Source: Bacteroidota bacterium (lineage in GTDB: Bacteria; Bacteroidota; Bacteroidia; JABEUT01). From it: 32,277 bases of DNA. A program made the position numbers and the translations under genes. This document shows, piece after piece, positions 17,249-25,966 of the stretch (the first letter of the stretch is position 1; each line of letters opens with the position of its first letter). Location of the stretch: NCBI GenBank assembly GCA_013288205.1, contig JABDCH010000023.1, positions 1-32,277 of the forward strand. The letters are read 5' to 3'. The notes beneath the pieces are model-generated. The model saw nothing but the letters and a program-made list of their open reading frames with translations, was not told where the DNA came from and ran no database searches.

Positions 17249-19036
17249 TTGGATGATTGTGCTGCCCTTATGCAGGTATATTATTGGTTAAAACAACTGG
17301 GTACGGATGCTCAACAGGACAATGTGCAGCAAGTGAATGAAATGAAGAGGGTCAGTCCATATAAATTTCATAATAATCCTGAATTTGGTGACGATTTCAA
17401 CTTCATCAATAAAGCTTCATATTTTGATTATCAGCGCACCAAAATTTACTGGAGAAATCAGAGAGGGACAACACCGGCTGCTATATTGAAGAGTCAGCAA
17501 CAGAAAAGACATCTTGGCAGGGGGAATGTCTTTTGGAAACCTAAAAAAGTTCATGAGGTTATTATTATTCCGCCATTAAAAAAATGCCCATTTTGCGGTA
17601 CCAAAAAACTTTATCATACAAGAAAGACTCGTGCATCCAGGCAAACAGATATAAAATTTACATCAACGGGTATTAAGCAGCACGTCATTGAGTATAGATG
17701 TGGAAATGTTAAATGTGCAAAATGCCGTAAAAAGTCAAGCAATGGTAATATACGGAAACTGCACTATGGTGATAATTTATTTGCCTGGATTATAAATCTT
17801 TATGTAAGGTATCATATCAGTCATGAGTTAATATGCCGTTTGATTTATGAGCAATTTGGAATTTGGATGAATGCGGTATACTTAATAACCGCTAAACAAA
17901 GGTGGTGGTCGAATTGGAAGCCTGAAGCTGACTATCTCTGGCAAATTGTCAAAAATAGCCCGGTTATACACATAGATGAAACTACGGTTAAGTTATCTAA
18001 GGAACGGGGTTATGTATGGGTATTTGCCACACAGCACACAGTCTTTTATCATTTTACCATCAATCGGGAAGCTGACTATTTGCAGGAATGGTTAAAGGAT
18101 TATAAAGGAGTTATTATTACTGATTCATTTCCTGGATATGATTCTATACCCATAAAACGCCAAAAGTGTCTTATTCATATCATCCGGGACTTGAATGATG
18201 ATTTATACAAAAATCCTTTTGATGATGAGTATAAAGCAATAGTAGTGGCATTTGGTAAATTATTGCGTGATATTATAGAAACCATTGACCATTATGGGCT
18301 ACAGAAAAAGCATTTGCGTAAGCACAAAAAAATGACCGAACGATTCTATAAATTGCATATTGATTGTATACATAAAAGCGAGTTATCTGTTAAGTGTACA
18401 AAACGTCTTCAAAAACACTGGGATGAATTATGGGTATTTCTTGATCATGACAATGTGCCATGGAACAATAATAACGCTGAAGCTGCCGTGAAAGCCTTTG
18501 CTCAGCATAGGCGGGGTGTAAATGGTCAGGTTAGTGCCAAAGGCATTAGTGAGTTTTTGGAAATGCTTAGTCTTGCACAAACTTGCCGCTACCGTAATAT
18601 TTCGTTTTTAGATTTCCTTCGCCGCAAAGCAGGTATATGGGATAATATTCAATCAAGCGATTTAACAAAGTTCCTACCATACTCACAGGCCCGGTTATTT
18701 ATGCATAAACAAGAATTGTATAATAAGGAGGAATGGATACTATGGAATAGTGAAGATAAGCGACCTCATTTTATTCCACAAAATCCTGAAAGAACATATA
18801 AGGATAAGGGGTGGAGAGATTGGGACGATTGGCTTGGTTGTCCTTTTTTACCTTTCAATAAGGCACGGACTTACATGCGAAAACTTGGTCTCCGAACCAG
18901 AAGACAATATGTAACTTGGCTTCGCAATGGTAAACGTCCTAAATTTATTCCTCCCAATCCCGAAGAATTTTATAATCGCATTGGTTGGAATGGCATTGGC
19001 GACTGGCTTGGGATTAATATCGAAAACGGAACATAG
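17249..19036 (+). CDS. IS66-like DDE transposase with two C-terminal integrase-type repeats
   Basis: 595 residues from TTG 17249; the frame is open from 17144, so the true start is uncertain and the protein is probably 5'-truncated. An 'FINKASYFDYQR' segment (~52-72) leads to a zinc ribbon (KKCPFCG at ~111-115 and CGNVKCAKC at ~151-159). The catalytic triad is plausible: D243 (HIDETTVKL), D292 (ITDSFPGYD) and E411 (WNNNNAEAAVKAF), in the IS66 style. Residues ~475-590 hold two ~55-residue units, each with PF..AR.yM.k..L......Y..W....kRP.FIP.NPE..Y...GW..W.DWLG, like the phage-integrase repeat unit (INT_rpt). Fusion of the RNase H-like nuclease end to this transposase type is, to my knowledge, a recurring architecture in bacteria; the added integrase repeats are unusual. 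No terminal inverted repeats were recognised. Confidence 0.8.
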   Translation: MDDCAALMQVYYWLKQLGTDAQQDNVQQVNEMKRVSPYKFHNNPEFGDDFNFINKASYFDYQRTKIYWRNQRGTTPAAILKSQQQKRHLGRGNVFWKPKKVHEVIIIPPLKKCPFCGTKKLYHTRKTRASRQTDIKFTSTGIKQHVIEYRCGNVKCAKCRKKSSNGNIRKLHYGDNLFAWIINLYVRYHISHELICRLIYEQFGIWMNAVYLITAKQRWWSNWKPEADYLWQIVKNSPVIHIDETTVKLSKERGYVWVFATQHTVFYHFTINREADYLQEWLKDYKGVIITDSFPGYDSIPIKRQKCLIHIIRDLNDDLYKNPFDDEYKAIVVAFGKLLRDIIETIDHYGLQKKHLRKHKKMTERFYKLHIDCIHKSELSVKCTKRLQKHWDELWVFLDHDNVPWNNNNAEAAVKAFAQHRRGVNGQVSAKGISEFLEMLSLAQTCRYRNISFLDFLRRKAGIWDNIQSSDLTKFLPYSQARLFMHKQELYNKEEWILWNSEDKRPHFIPQNPERTYKDKGWRDWDDWLGCPFLPFNKARTYMRKLGLRTRRQYVTWLRNGKRPKFIPPNPEEFYNRIGWNGIGDWLGINIENGT

Positions 19037-19223
19037 AAACTAAGGTTTGATATACTCATAATATGGTTAAATATCAATGTATATGAAGGGTTTGCCATGC
19101 TTAAGGTTTCAGTGTCGTGAGAAGGCAGTAGTTGTTAACCCTGAAGAATGCCATCTTGTGGACTATGTGTAAGCTGTCCCGAACATGCTATAAAACTCAA
19201 GAAGATACCCAATGGGCAGTAAT

Positions 19224-20468
19224 TTATGCTGTATATTTCTTAAAGATACTTGTAGCAATATGTCCACCAAAGCCAAATGTATTGCTCATAGCGTAGACGA
19301 CTTCACTTTTAAGTGCTTTACCAGTGATAATATTTAATTTACCTGCAAATTCCGGTTCAATCGTTTCAGTATTGATTGTGGGTGGTATTGCATTTTCATT
19401 GATCGCTATTATGCAAGCAATCGCTTCTATTGCTCCTGCAGCGCCTAACAGGTGCCCTGTCATAGATTTGGTAGCACTTATCTTTAGCTGAGAATTATTT
19501 CCAAAAACCCTTTCAATTGCTTTTAATTCACTCAAATCTCCCACAGGAGTTGAAGTAGCATGAACATTGAGGTAATTAACATCACCAGGTTTTATATTTG
19601 CATCTTCCATCGCTAACAGCATTCCTAAATAAGCGCCTTCTCCTTCCGGATGAGTGCCGGTAAGATGATAAGCATCCGCGGCCATTCCTCCACCCACAAT
19701 TTCAGCAAGAATTGGCGCATTCCGCTTTATAGCATGTTCGTAGTTTTCGAGGACAAGCGCGCCGGCCCCCTCACCCATTACAAATCCATCGCGATTGACA
19801 TCAAATGGCCTTGAAGCGAGGGCAGGGTTATCATTAAATGTAGACAATGCCCTTGAAGCATTAAAGCCCCCCAAAGCGCTTGCGGTAATTGGAGCCTCTG
19901 AGCCGCCAGTTATAATCATATCAGCCTTTCCCCATCTTATATAATCGAAGGCAGTTACGATAGCGGTGTTGGAAGTAGCACAGGCTGATACAGTGGCGAA
20001 ATTAATACCCCGTAGGCCATATTTAATAGAAATAACTCCGGCAGCTATATCTACAATCATTTTCGGAACAAAGAAGGGATTAAACCTGGGCGTACCATCT
20101 CCTTTGGCGTATTCTACCACTTGTTCTTCAAAGGTAGTTATGCCTCCATTGCCCGAACCCCATATAACTCCAATACGGTTCCTGTTAAGCTTTTCAAAAT
20201 CAATAGCAGCATCTTTTATGGCCTCATCAGCAGCTATTACTCCATATTGTGTAAATAAATCGTATTTGCGGGCTTCTGATTTTTCTATATAATCTAAGGG
20301 CTCAAAACCCTTCAGCTCACACGCAAACCTCGTTTTAAATTTCGATACATCAAACCGCTTGATATGCGCTGCACCGCTTTTACCGGCAAGTAATGCCTTA
20401 CTGAATGCATCCACATTATTCCCAATTGGCGTTAATGCCCCCATTCCTGTTACAACAACTCTGTTCAT
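19224..20468 (-). CDS. fabF: 3-oxoacyl-ACP synthase II (FabF-type)
   Basis: Condensing enzyme that extends acyl-ACP with malonyl-ACP in fatty acid synthesis; cytoplasmic. 414 residues, the normal FabF length. The catalytic Cys is C163 (TVSACATSNTAI). The two active-site histidines are H303 (NVHATSTPVGD) and H339 (TKSMTGHLLGAAGA), with K334 before the latter. The C-terminal NTFGFGGHIATSIF loop is typical. It lies apart from acpP or fabD/G genes, so it is probably a second FabF copy. Context (thiolase, thioesterase, SDR and exporter further upstream on the same strand) suggests a specialised acyl pathway, but the 100-bp gap and the intervening membrane gene make co-transcription uncertain. Confidence 0.93.
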   Translation of the reverse strand: MNRVVVTGMGALTPIGNNVDAFSKALLAGKSGAAHIKRFDVSKFKTRFACELKGFEPLDYIEKSEARKYDLFTQYGVIAADEAIKDAAIDFEKLNRNRIGVIWGSGNGGITTFEEQVVEYAKGDGTPRFNPFFVPKMIVDIAAGVISIKYGLRGINFATVSACATSNTAIVTAFDYIRWGKADMIITGGSEAPITASALGGFNASRALSTFNDNPALASRPFDVNRDGFVMGEGAGALVLENYEHAIKRNAPILAEIVGGGMAADAYHLTGTHPEGEGAYLGMLLAMEDANIKPGDVNYLNVHATSTPVGDLSELKAIERVFGNNSQLKISATKSMTGHLLGAAGAIEAIACIIAINENAIPPTINTETIEPEFAGKLNIITGKALKSEVVYAMSNTFGFGGHIATSIFKKYTA

Positions 20469-20568
20469 ATTATCTTATATTATTAACCTTAAAACTTAGC
20501 AAAAACTGAGCTTACAACCCTCTATAACCCGCAATTTATATGAGCCGATATTAGCGTTTCGTGCTTTA

Positions 20569-20967
20569 TTAATCCGAGTTTTTTAAAGTGTTTTCTTTTT
20601 TAGACACCATTATCAATGCAACTACCTGCAATATTGATAACACAAACGGCCCTATTGATTTTCCAAAGTCAGCTTGATAGATTCCAATGAATCCATCAAA
20701 AAACTGCATTAACCCAACTAAGATTCCTAAAACGACTAATTCCTGTTGAGTCCTTTTTAAAATCACCCATATAACTATAGCAGCTATTGGAATTGTTCTT
20801 GCTGCAGCATACATCGCAAAAATCAGAGTCGAGTTTGAAATAACTGAATTAGCAGGCAGTAACACAGAAGGATGGATAAGTCCAGCAATTGAAAATCCTG
20901 TCGCAACTAAAACATTTATAGCAGTTACGATACTTAAAAATTTCAAATTTGTCTTTTTCATAATCAT
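20569..20967 (-). CDS. Small four-helix membrane protein, unknown function
   Basis: 132 residues starting MIMKKTNLKF (M3 is an alternative start). Four hydrophobic segments are visible, at about 10-32, 43-65, 73-95 and 104-124. Short Lys/Arg-rich turns lie between them (KRTQQE near 69) and a charged C-terminal tail (SKKENTLKNSD) follows. An 'AARTIPIA' motif in the second helix recalls small DUF4267/DoxX-like membrane families, but I would not assign a family. No catalytic residues are obvious. It lies 86 bases after the thiolase and 100 before FabF on the same strand. Confidence 0.6.
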   Translation of the reverse strand: MIMKKTNLKFLSIVTAINVLVATGFSIAGLIHPSVLLPANSVISNSTLIFAMYAAARTIPIAAIVIWVILKRTQQELVVLGILVGLMQFFDGFIGIYQADFGKSIGPFVLSILQVVALIMVSKKENTLKNSD

Positions 20968-21053
20968 TCATTTTTTTAATGGTTTATACCCTGAGTTCTC
21001 TTTTTATTACAATCCCAATTCTTCACATTTAATCGATACTGATTCCGAAGTAT

Positions 21054-22325
21054 TTACGCTGGTTTCTCCAAAATCATTGTTATGCCTTGTCCCCTGGCCG
21101 CACATATGGAAATAAAGCCTCTGCCTGAACCTTTCTGATTTATAAGTTTCGCAAGTGTGGCAATAATGCGTCCGCCAGTAGCGGCAAACGGGTGTGCCGC
21201 AGCAAGGCTGCTTCCTTTCACATTTAATTTGATTCTGTCTATTTTGCCAAGAGGCTCGAATCCAAAAGTCTTACTAAGCTCTGCACTTTCCCATATTTTC
21301 AACGTTGTCAATACCTGGGCTGCGAAAGCTTCATGTATTTCGTAAAAGTCGAAATCCTGTAATGTTAATCCTGCCTTTTTCAGCATTCTGTTTGCTGCAT
21401 AAACAGGGGCGAGTAAAAGGTTATGTTTGTTTTCTACATATTCTATGGCTGCCAGTTCGGCATGGGTTAGGTACGCTAAAACAGGCAGGTTGTGTTCTGC
21501 TGCCCATTGTTCGCTTGCTAATAGTACACTCGCAGCCCCGTCGCTGAATGGTGTTGAATTACCCGCCGTCAATGTGCCATGTTCTTTATCAAAAGCCGGT
21601 TTAAGCCGCGCTAATTTTTCCATGCTGGTATCTCGGCGGAGGTTGTTATCTTTCTCCAGGCCCATAAAAGGGGTTAACATATCATTAAAGAAACCTTCAT
21701 CATAAGCCTTGGCCATTTTCAGGTGGCTTTGCAAGGCAAATGCATCTTGTTCCTCACGCGATATGCCATAGTATTTAGCCGTATATTCTGTATGTCCGCC
21801 CATAGATAATCCTGTTTGTGGTTCGTTGATATTGGGCACCACAGGCATTAAATCTTTTAAATGGATAGATGCTATTTTCTTTATTCTTTCCAGCGTGGAG
21901 TGGCTTCTTCGCACTTGCAATAATATTTTGCGCAAGTGTTCACTAACCACAATGGGTACCTGGCTGGTAGAATCTACGCCCACGGCAATGCCTGAATCTA
22001 TCTGTCCCAAAGTAATTTTATTGGCTAAATAAATGGCGGCCTCAATACCTGTATCACAAGCTTGTTGCAAGTCGCAGCCCGGAGTTGCAGGATTCAAAGC
22101 CGTATTCATCACAGATTCCCGAACGAGATTGCCTTCTGAACTATGTTTTATAACCGCTCCTCCGGCAACTTCTCCCAATAGTTCCCCTTTTAGTTTGTAT
22201 TTTTCAATAAGTCCGTTTAGCGTCGCTTCCAACATATCTCTATTGCCCGCTTCGGCATACGCTGTATTTTGTCTGGCGAATGGAATCCGGCTATACCCGA
22301 CTATGGCTACCTTTCTGTTATTCAT
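21054..22325 (-). CDS. Thiolase, FadI-like acetyl-CoA C-acyltransferase
   Basis: Catalyses reversible 3-ketoacyl-CoA thiolysis or acetyl-CoA condensation. 423 residues, slightly longer than biosynthetic thiolases and close to FadI. The nucleophile is C90 (QQACDTG), where FadI-type enzymes have a CATS-like motif. H331 lies in EIHEAFAAQ, H378 in AAAHPFAATGGR, and the second catalytic Cys is C408 (SICAARGQG). The 'GGAVIKHSSEGNLVRE' segment is FadI-like. Its start overlaps the thioesterase stop by 4 bases, so the two are coupled. Whether it works in beta-oxidation or in synthesis of an exported compound cannot be read from sequence. Confidence 0.9.
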   Translation of the reverse strand: MNNRKVAIVGYSRIPFARQNTAYAEAGNRDMLEATLNGLIEKYKLKGELLGEVAGGAVIKHSSEGNLVRESVMNTALNPATPGCDLQQACDTGIEAAIYLANKITLGQIDSGIAVGVDSTSQVPIVVSEHLRKILLQVRRSHSTLERIKKIASIHLKDLMPVVPNINEPQTGLSMGGHTEYTAKYYGISREEQDAFALQSHLKMAKAYDEGFFNDMLTPFMGLEKDNNLRRDTSMEKLARLKPAFDKEHGTLTAGNSTPFSDGAASVLLASEQWAAEHNLPVLAYLTHAELAAIEYVENKHNLLLAPVYAANRMLKKAGLTLQDFDFYEIHEAFAAQVLTTLKIWESAELSKTFGFEPLGKIDRIKLNVKGSSLAAAHPFAATGGRIIATLAKLINQKGSGRGFISICAARGQGITMILEKPA

Positions 22326-22756
22326 TTTTTTGCTTGTATTTTAAACATGGTTGAATGTCCTTTGGCTATCATCTTGCTTTTATCATGGTTCCAAACAATA
22401 CACTCCGCGTTGGCAAACTGAGCCCCATTTTTTATCAGCGTAGTTTCAGCCACTAATATATCATTTTCCCTGGCAGCCGAATAGTAATCAATCACGTTGT
22501 TAATTGTGGTGTTGAAAAATGGTTCGCCAAGCGAATACATGGTAGCCCCTATAATATCGTCAATAATGGCTGCGGTTACTCCACCGTGGAGCGTTCCTAT
22601 CGGGTTTGTCATTTCTTTTCGCACCGTATATTGAAAACAGAGTTTGCCGTGTTTTGCTGACACTACTATGGGTTTGAGCCATAACATAAATGGGGAAGGG
22701 GAAGTGGCAAATTCCTTTCCTATAAAAGATTGAATGTTTTCCAAAGGTATATTCAT
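22322..22756 (-). CDS. Hotdog-fold thioesterase, PaaI family
   Basis: 144 residues, the usual size of PaaI/YbgC-like hotdog hydrolases that cleave acyl-CoA thioesters. The HGG signature (TLHGGVTAAIIDD) has H57-G58-G59 on the central helix and D66/D67 as catalytic or base candidates. The later GAQFANAECIVWN strand and GHSTMF end fit the family. It overlaps the thiolase start by 4 bases and follows the MFS gene by 20, so it belongs to the operon. Pairing with a thiolase suggests an acyl-CoA product that is released as a free acid; the substrate is unknown. Confidence 0.85.
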   Translation of the reverse strand: MNIPLENIQSFIGKEFATSPSPFMLWLKPIVVSAKHGKLCFQYTVRKEMTNPIGTLHGGVTAAIIDDIIGATMYSLGEPFFNTTINNVIDYYSAARENDILVAETTLIKNGAQFANAECIVWNHDKSKMIAKGHSTMFKIQAKK

Positions 22757-22776
22757 TTTTTAAAAATTAATATAGA

Positions 22777-24207
22777 TTAATGAGTAGCAATAGATGCTTC
22801 CATTTTTTTTGATTTTATATCGGGCAAAAGATATAAAAGGACAATTACCACGATAAGGCAAAATATTTCCAGCGTAAGTCCATAACAAAAAGCTTTGTGG
22901 TAACTGCTTCCTGTATTATCTGAACCAAGCACTGAATAAAAAACTCCGCCTATAATGCTGATGCCTAAAGATGAAGCCACTTGCTGGCAGGTATTATAAA
23001 CGCCTGCGGCAGCTCCTGCAAAGTGGTGTGGTACGCTCTTCAATGCCATGTTTATTAATGAGGGCAGCACAAGTCCTCCGCCTAAGCCATAAAATGACAT
23101 AAGTACATAAATGTAACTGGGCTTTATTCCGGGTAAGAACAGGATGGATTGTATAATAAAGGTAACGATAACTATAGGTGGCCCTGCTTGTAGCGCCCGT
23201 TTGCCAAATGTATTAACCAACCTGATGGAAAGGAGTGATGATAGGGTAAAAAAGATGCCGAAAAACACAAAATACAATCCGCTTTGGTAGGCTGATATAT
23301 GTAGCCCGTTTTGAAAATAAACGGTACAGATAAGCAGGTACGATGTGTGCATCATAAAATAGAAGGCCACCAGCATGATTCCAATGTTGAAGTCTTTTAT
23401 CCTGAATAATTGCATATTGATAAGATAGCTCCGGTTTTCGGCTAATTTCTTTTTCTGGTTATAAATGAAATAGGCAAAAATTAAAAGAGAAGAGGTCAAG
23501 AGGCAAACACTCCATAGCGGCCAGCCCTTTTCGCGGCCAATAATTAACGGATATATCAAACTCATTAGGCCGCTTGTCAGTATGCCTACTCCCGGGTAAT
23601 CAAATTTGCCTGAACGGTTCTTTTCACTTTCATGCAGATACTTTGCTGTAGCTGCTAATGCGATTAGTCCGACAGGGAGGTTGATAAAGAAAATTAAGCG
23701 CCATCCTTCTACTATAAAATAAACACCCGAAAGGTAGCCGCCCAAAAATTGGCCAAGGATAGATGCCACGCCCATAGTGAAGCCAATGAGTCCGATTGCC
23801 TTGGTGCGTTCATTGGGCAGGGGGAAAAGAATTTGAACATATGATAAAGCCTGTGGAAGCATAAAAGCCCCGCTTACGCCTTGAAAAAATCGGGCGATAA
23901 TTAATTCGGATGCAGTGGTTGCCAGTCCACAAAAACAAGATGTGATGGTAAAAAATAACATACCCATGAAGAACACCTTTTTACGCCCGAAGTGATCACC
24001 TGCCCGCCCGCCTACAATTTGGAAAGAGGCATATCCCAAAAGATACATGGCGATAATAAGTTGTATCTCTCCGTTGGTAGCGCCCAATCCTTTTTTTATA
24101 GACGGTATGGCTACATTTACAATAAAAACATCAATTACTGTAAGCAATGGCGCCGATAATAATATCAAGTGCTGGAACCACCTTTTATCTATCTCTTTCA
24201 ATCGCAT
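22777..24207 (-). CDS. MFS drug/solute exporter, DHA2 (EmrB/QacA-like)
   Basis: 476 residues with about 14 hydrophobic segments, the DHA2 pattern. Motif A is seen in loop 2-3 (GRAGDHFGRKKVFFMG). Motif C-type sequence lies in helix 5 (GFTMGVASILGQFLGGYLSG), which marks antiporters. Likely a proton-driven exporter in the inner membrane. It starts 9 bases after the SDR stop and is followed within 20 bases by the thioesterase, so it is in the TetR-controlled operon. The arrangement TetR-SDR-MFS is typical of efflux loci induced by their substrate; the compound is unknown. Confidence 0.9.
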   Translation of the reverse strand: MRLKEIDKRWFQHLILLSAPLLTVIDVFIVNVAIPSIKKGLGATNGEIQLIIAMYLLGYASFQIVGGRAGDHFGRKKVFFMGMLFFTITSCFCGLATTASELIIARFFQGVSGAFMLPQALSYVQILFPLPNERTKAIGLIGFTMGVASILGQFLGGYLSGVYFIVEGWRLIFFINLPVGLIALAATAKYLHESEKNRSGKFDYPGVGILTSGLMSLIYPLIIGREKGWPLWSVCLLTSSLLIFAYFIYNQKKKLAENRSYLINMQLFRIKDFNIGIMLVAFYFMMHTSYLLICTVYFQNGLHISAYQSGLYFVFFGIFFTLSSLLSIRLVNTFGKRALQAGPPIVIVTFIIQSILFLPGIKPSYIYVLMSFYGLGGGLVLPSLINMALKSVPHHFAGAAAGVYNTCQQVASSLGISIIGGVFYSVLGSDNTGSSYHKAFCYGLTLEIFCLIVVIVLLYLLPDIKSKKMEASIATH

Positions 24208-24216
24208 TTTACGAGA

Positions 24217-24978
24217 TTATTTTATAGGGGCCCGGCTGGCAAACATTTTTTGCAGGGCGGCTTCGGGCGAAGACAGGTAGAGTTTGTAAAAATCTGCCGT
24301 CATGCCTGCATGAATTTCATAGGTGTCATTTTCAAGCCCTTGCCATAATGCTTCTGCCACTACCGATGGGTGGATTCCATTAGCTCCGCCTATGTCTTTG
24401 GAAAGTTCCGTATTTACAAGCGGAGGCATCAATTCAAATACTTTTACATTATCGGTAACTTCTGCCAGTTGCATCCGCAGCGATTGGGTGTAATTATGCA
24501 AAGCCGCTTTGGTGGCAGAATAGGTGGCTATGCGTCCGGGTACAAAAGCAACAACCGACGATACGTTTACAATAGCCGATTCAGGCTGTTTCTTTAATTG
24601 GGGTAAAAGTTTTTCTATTAACCGTATCACGGCAAAATAATTGGTCTGCATTTCATCTTTCGCTTTTTCATATGCGTTAATGCCTTCTTCTAAAAGCGGA
24701 TATGCGATGGCACGTCCTGCATTGTTTATCAGGATATTCATTTGCGGAAATTCCTTTTCAATTCTTGCCACTAATTCATCCATATCTTTTTCCTTGCGTA
24801 TGTCACATTGTATGGCTGTTATATTCGTAAGCCCCGAAGCCGCTTTCATAAGCCGTTCTTTATCCCTGCCGGTCATTATTATATGGTTTCCTTTTGCCGA
24901 TAGAAGTTTTGCCATTTCAAAGCCTATTCCGGCGCTGCTGCCTGTAATTAAGATGGTGTTCCCACTGGTGTTTTTCAT
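24217..24978 (-). CDS. Short-chain dehydrogenase/reductase (DltE-like SDR)
   Basis: 253 residues, classical SDR. The cofactor loop TGSSAGIG is at 12-19 and NNAG at 85-88. The catalytic tetrad is N113, S140 (VNVSS), Y153 and K157 (YSATK). R38/D39 after the second strand suggest NADP(H) preference. Sequence such as ELMPPLVNTEL and the C-terminal region place it with DltE-type oxidoreductases; the substrate is unknown. First gene after the palindromic operator at 25008-25029, 30 bases before its start, and probably the head of the operon SDR-MFS-thioesterase-thiolase. Confidence 0.9.
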   Translation of the reverse strand: MKNTSGNTILITGSSAGIGFEMAKLLSAKGNHIIMTGRDKERLMKAASGLTNITAIQCDIRKEKDMDELVARIEKEFPQMNILINNAGRAIAYPLLEEGINAYEKAKDEMQTNYFAVIRLIEKLLPQLKKQPESAIVNVSSVVAFVPGRIATYSATKAALHNYTQSLRMQLAEVTDNVKVFELMPPLVNTELSKDIGGANGIHPSVVAEALWQGLENDTYEIHAGMTADFYKLYLSSPEAALQKMFASRAPIK

Positions 24979-25007
24979 GATTTTGTTTTGTGTTTTATTT
25001 ATTATTA

Positions 25008-25029
25008 AAATATACCGTTCGGTATATTT
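25008..25029. promoter_or_regulatory. TetR operator O1, perfect 10-bp dyad upstream of the SDR operon
   Basis: AAATATACCG-TT-CGGTATATTT: a perfect inverted repeat of 10 bases around a 2-base centre, 30 bases before the SDR start. The same motif with one mismatch occurs upstream of the tetR gene (25673-25694). The core ATACCGnnCGGTAT is typical of TetR-family sites. Regulation by the adjacent TetR is inferred. Confidence 0.8.
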
Positions 25030-25043
25030 GTGGCTAAAAAAAA

Positions 25044-25637
25044 TTATTTTTTGAGTTCCTGTTTAATTATTAATTCTATTCTATCCAGGGCATTAAATAA
25101 AAGTTTAGCATCGTTATTAATCTTTGCCATCATAATCCCCCCCTCTATCAATATGATTATAGTATTGGCATATTTATGCGCATCAATACTCTTTTTAAAC
25201 TGGCTTTGCTTTTTACCAAGATTGATCAGTTCAGCCACATAATTTACCCAATTGCTTATAGTATGCTGTACGTCCTTTTTTAAAAAAGGCAAGTTATCAT
25301 CAGCTTCAATAGACGCATTTAATATAGGGCATCCGCCACGTTCAAATACCTGTTTCCAGCCATCGCGGTAATATCCTGTAAAAGCAAAAAGCTTATCAAT
25401 TGCCATCTCTTTGCTGTTAACCAAGTCACCCACTCTTTTTCTCATGCCTCCGACATTATAGTTATATACGGCAATTGCAATTTCATTTTTGTCCTCGAAA
25501 TTTCCATAAATAGCTCCCTTTGTTAACCCGGTAACAGTAGTAATGTCATTTAATGAAGTCCCGGCGTATCCTTTAATATTAAAAATAGGAGCGGATTTTT
25601 CTATTATAAATTGGCGAGTGTTATTGGCTTTTGACAT
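25044..25637 (-). CDS. TetR/AcrR-family transcriptional repressor
   Basis: I start at 25637 (MSKANNTRQF), giving 197 residues; the in-frame ATG at 25706 would place the operator inside the gene. The N-terminal HTH (residues ~9-55) contains FNIKGYAGTSLNDITTVTG and TKGAIYGNFEDKNEI, the standard TetR signature. The ligand domain has an RGGCPILNASIEADD segment (C103) common in YxaF/AcrR-like members. It lies directly before the SDR-MFS-thioesterase-thiolase genes on the same strand. Two palindromes, one before its own start and one between it and the SDR, indicate autoregulation and operon repression. The inducing ligand is unknown. Confidence 0.92.
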   Translation of the reverse strand: MSKANNTRQFIIEKSAPIFNIKGYAGTSLNDITTVTGLTKGAIYGNFEDKNEIAIAVYNYNVGGMRKRVGDLVNSKEMAIDKLFAFTGYYRDGWKQVFERGGCPILNASIEADDNLPFLKKDVQHTISNWVNYVAELINLGKKQSQFKKSIDAHKYANTIIILIEGGIMMAKINNDAKLLFNALDRIELIIKQELKK

Positions 25638-25658
25638 AACTACTAATATTTGACGGGG

Positions 25659-25694
25659 CAAAGATACATCAGAAATATACCGATTGGTATATTT
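25659..25694 (-). promoter_or_regulatory. tetR promoter with operator O2
   Basis: On the minus strand a -7 box TATCTTTG (CAAAGATA at 25659-25666) matches TAnnTTTG. Immediately upstream is O2 (25673-25694): AAATATACCG-AT-TGGTATATTT, the same dyad as O1 with one mismatch. The operator occupies the space between the -7 and -33 elements, where a bound repressor would block polymerase. Confidence 0.65.
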
Positions 25695-25966
25695 TAGTAT
25701 CAACATCTACACTTTCTACTTAATTTGATTTGATTATCAAGGCAAAATAATTTAGGAAGATAATCATACCACTTTCATTCTGTTTTTCCTTCCCTTGTGG
25801 TTCCCCGGCATTCATATGGGACTATTAAGGTTGAAAAGATGGCAAAGCTTTCACTACTGCCTGATCCAAGGTACATTTAAACTCAATGGATACTTAGAAT
25901 GAGTTTTGAGAGTCCATAGTTTTAATACATTAGTCTAACAAAATTGGCTATCAGTTTGTTACGGAA
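25695..25966. other. Intergenic region, one weak hairpin
   Basis: No gene is seen. AAACTCA (25879-25885) pairs with TGAGTTT (25900-25906) around a 14-base loop, without a T-run, so it is at best a weak terminator. Confidence 0.35.

Noticed and set aside
25879-25906. Rho-independent terminator
   Set aside because: The 7-base stem is AT-rich with a 14-base loop and there is no following T-run on either strand.
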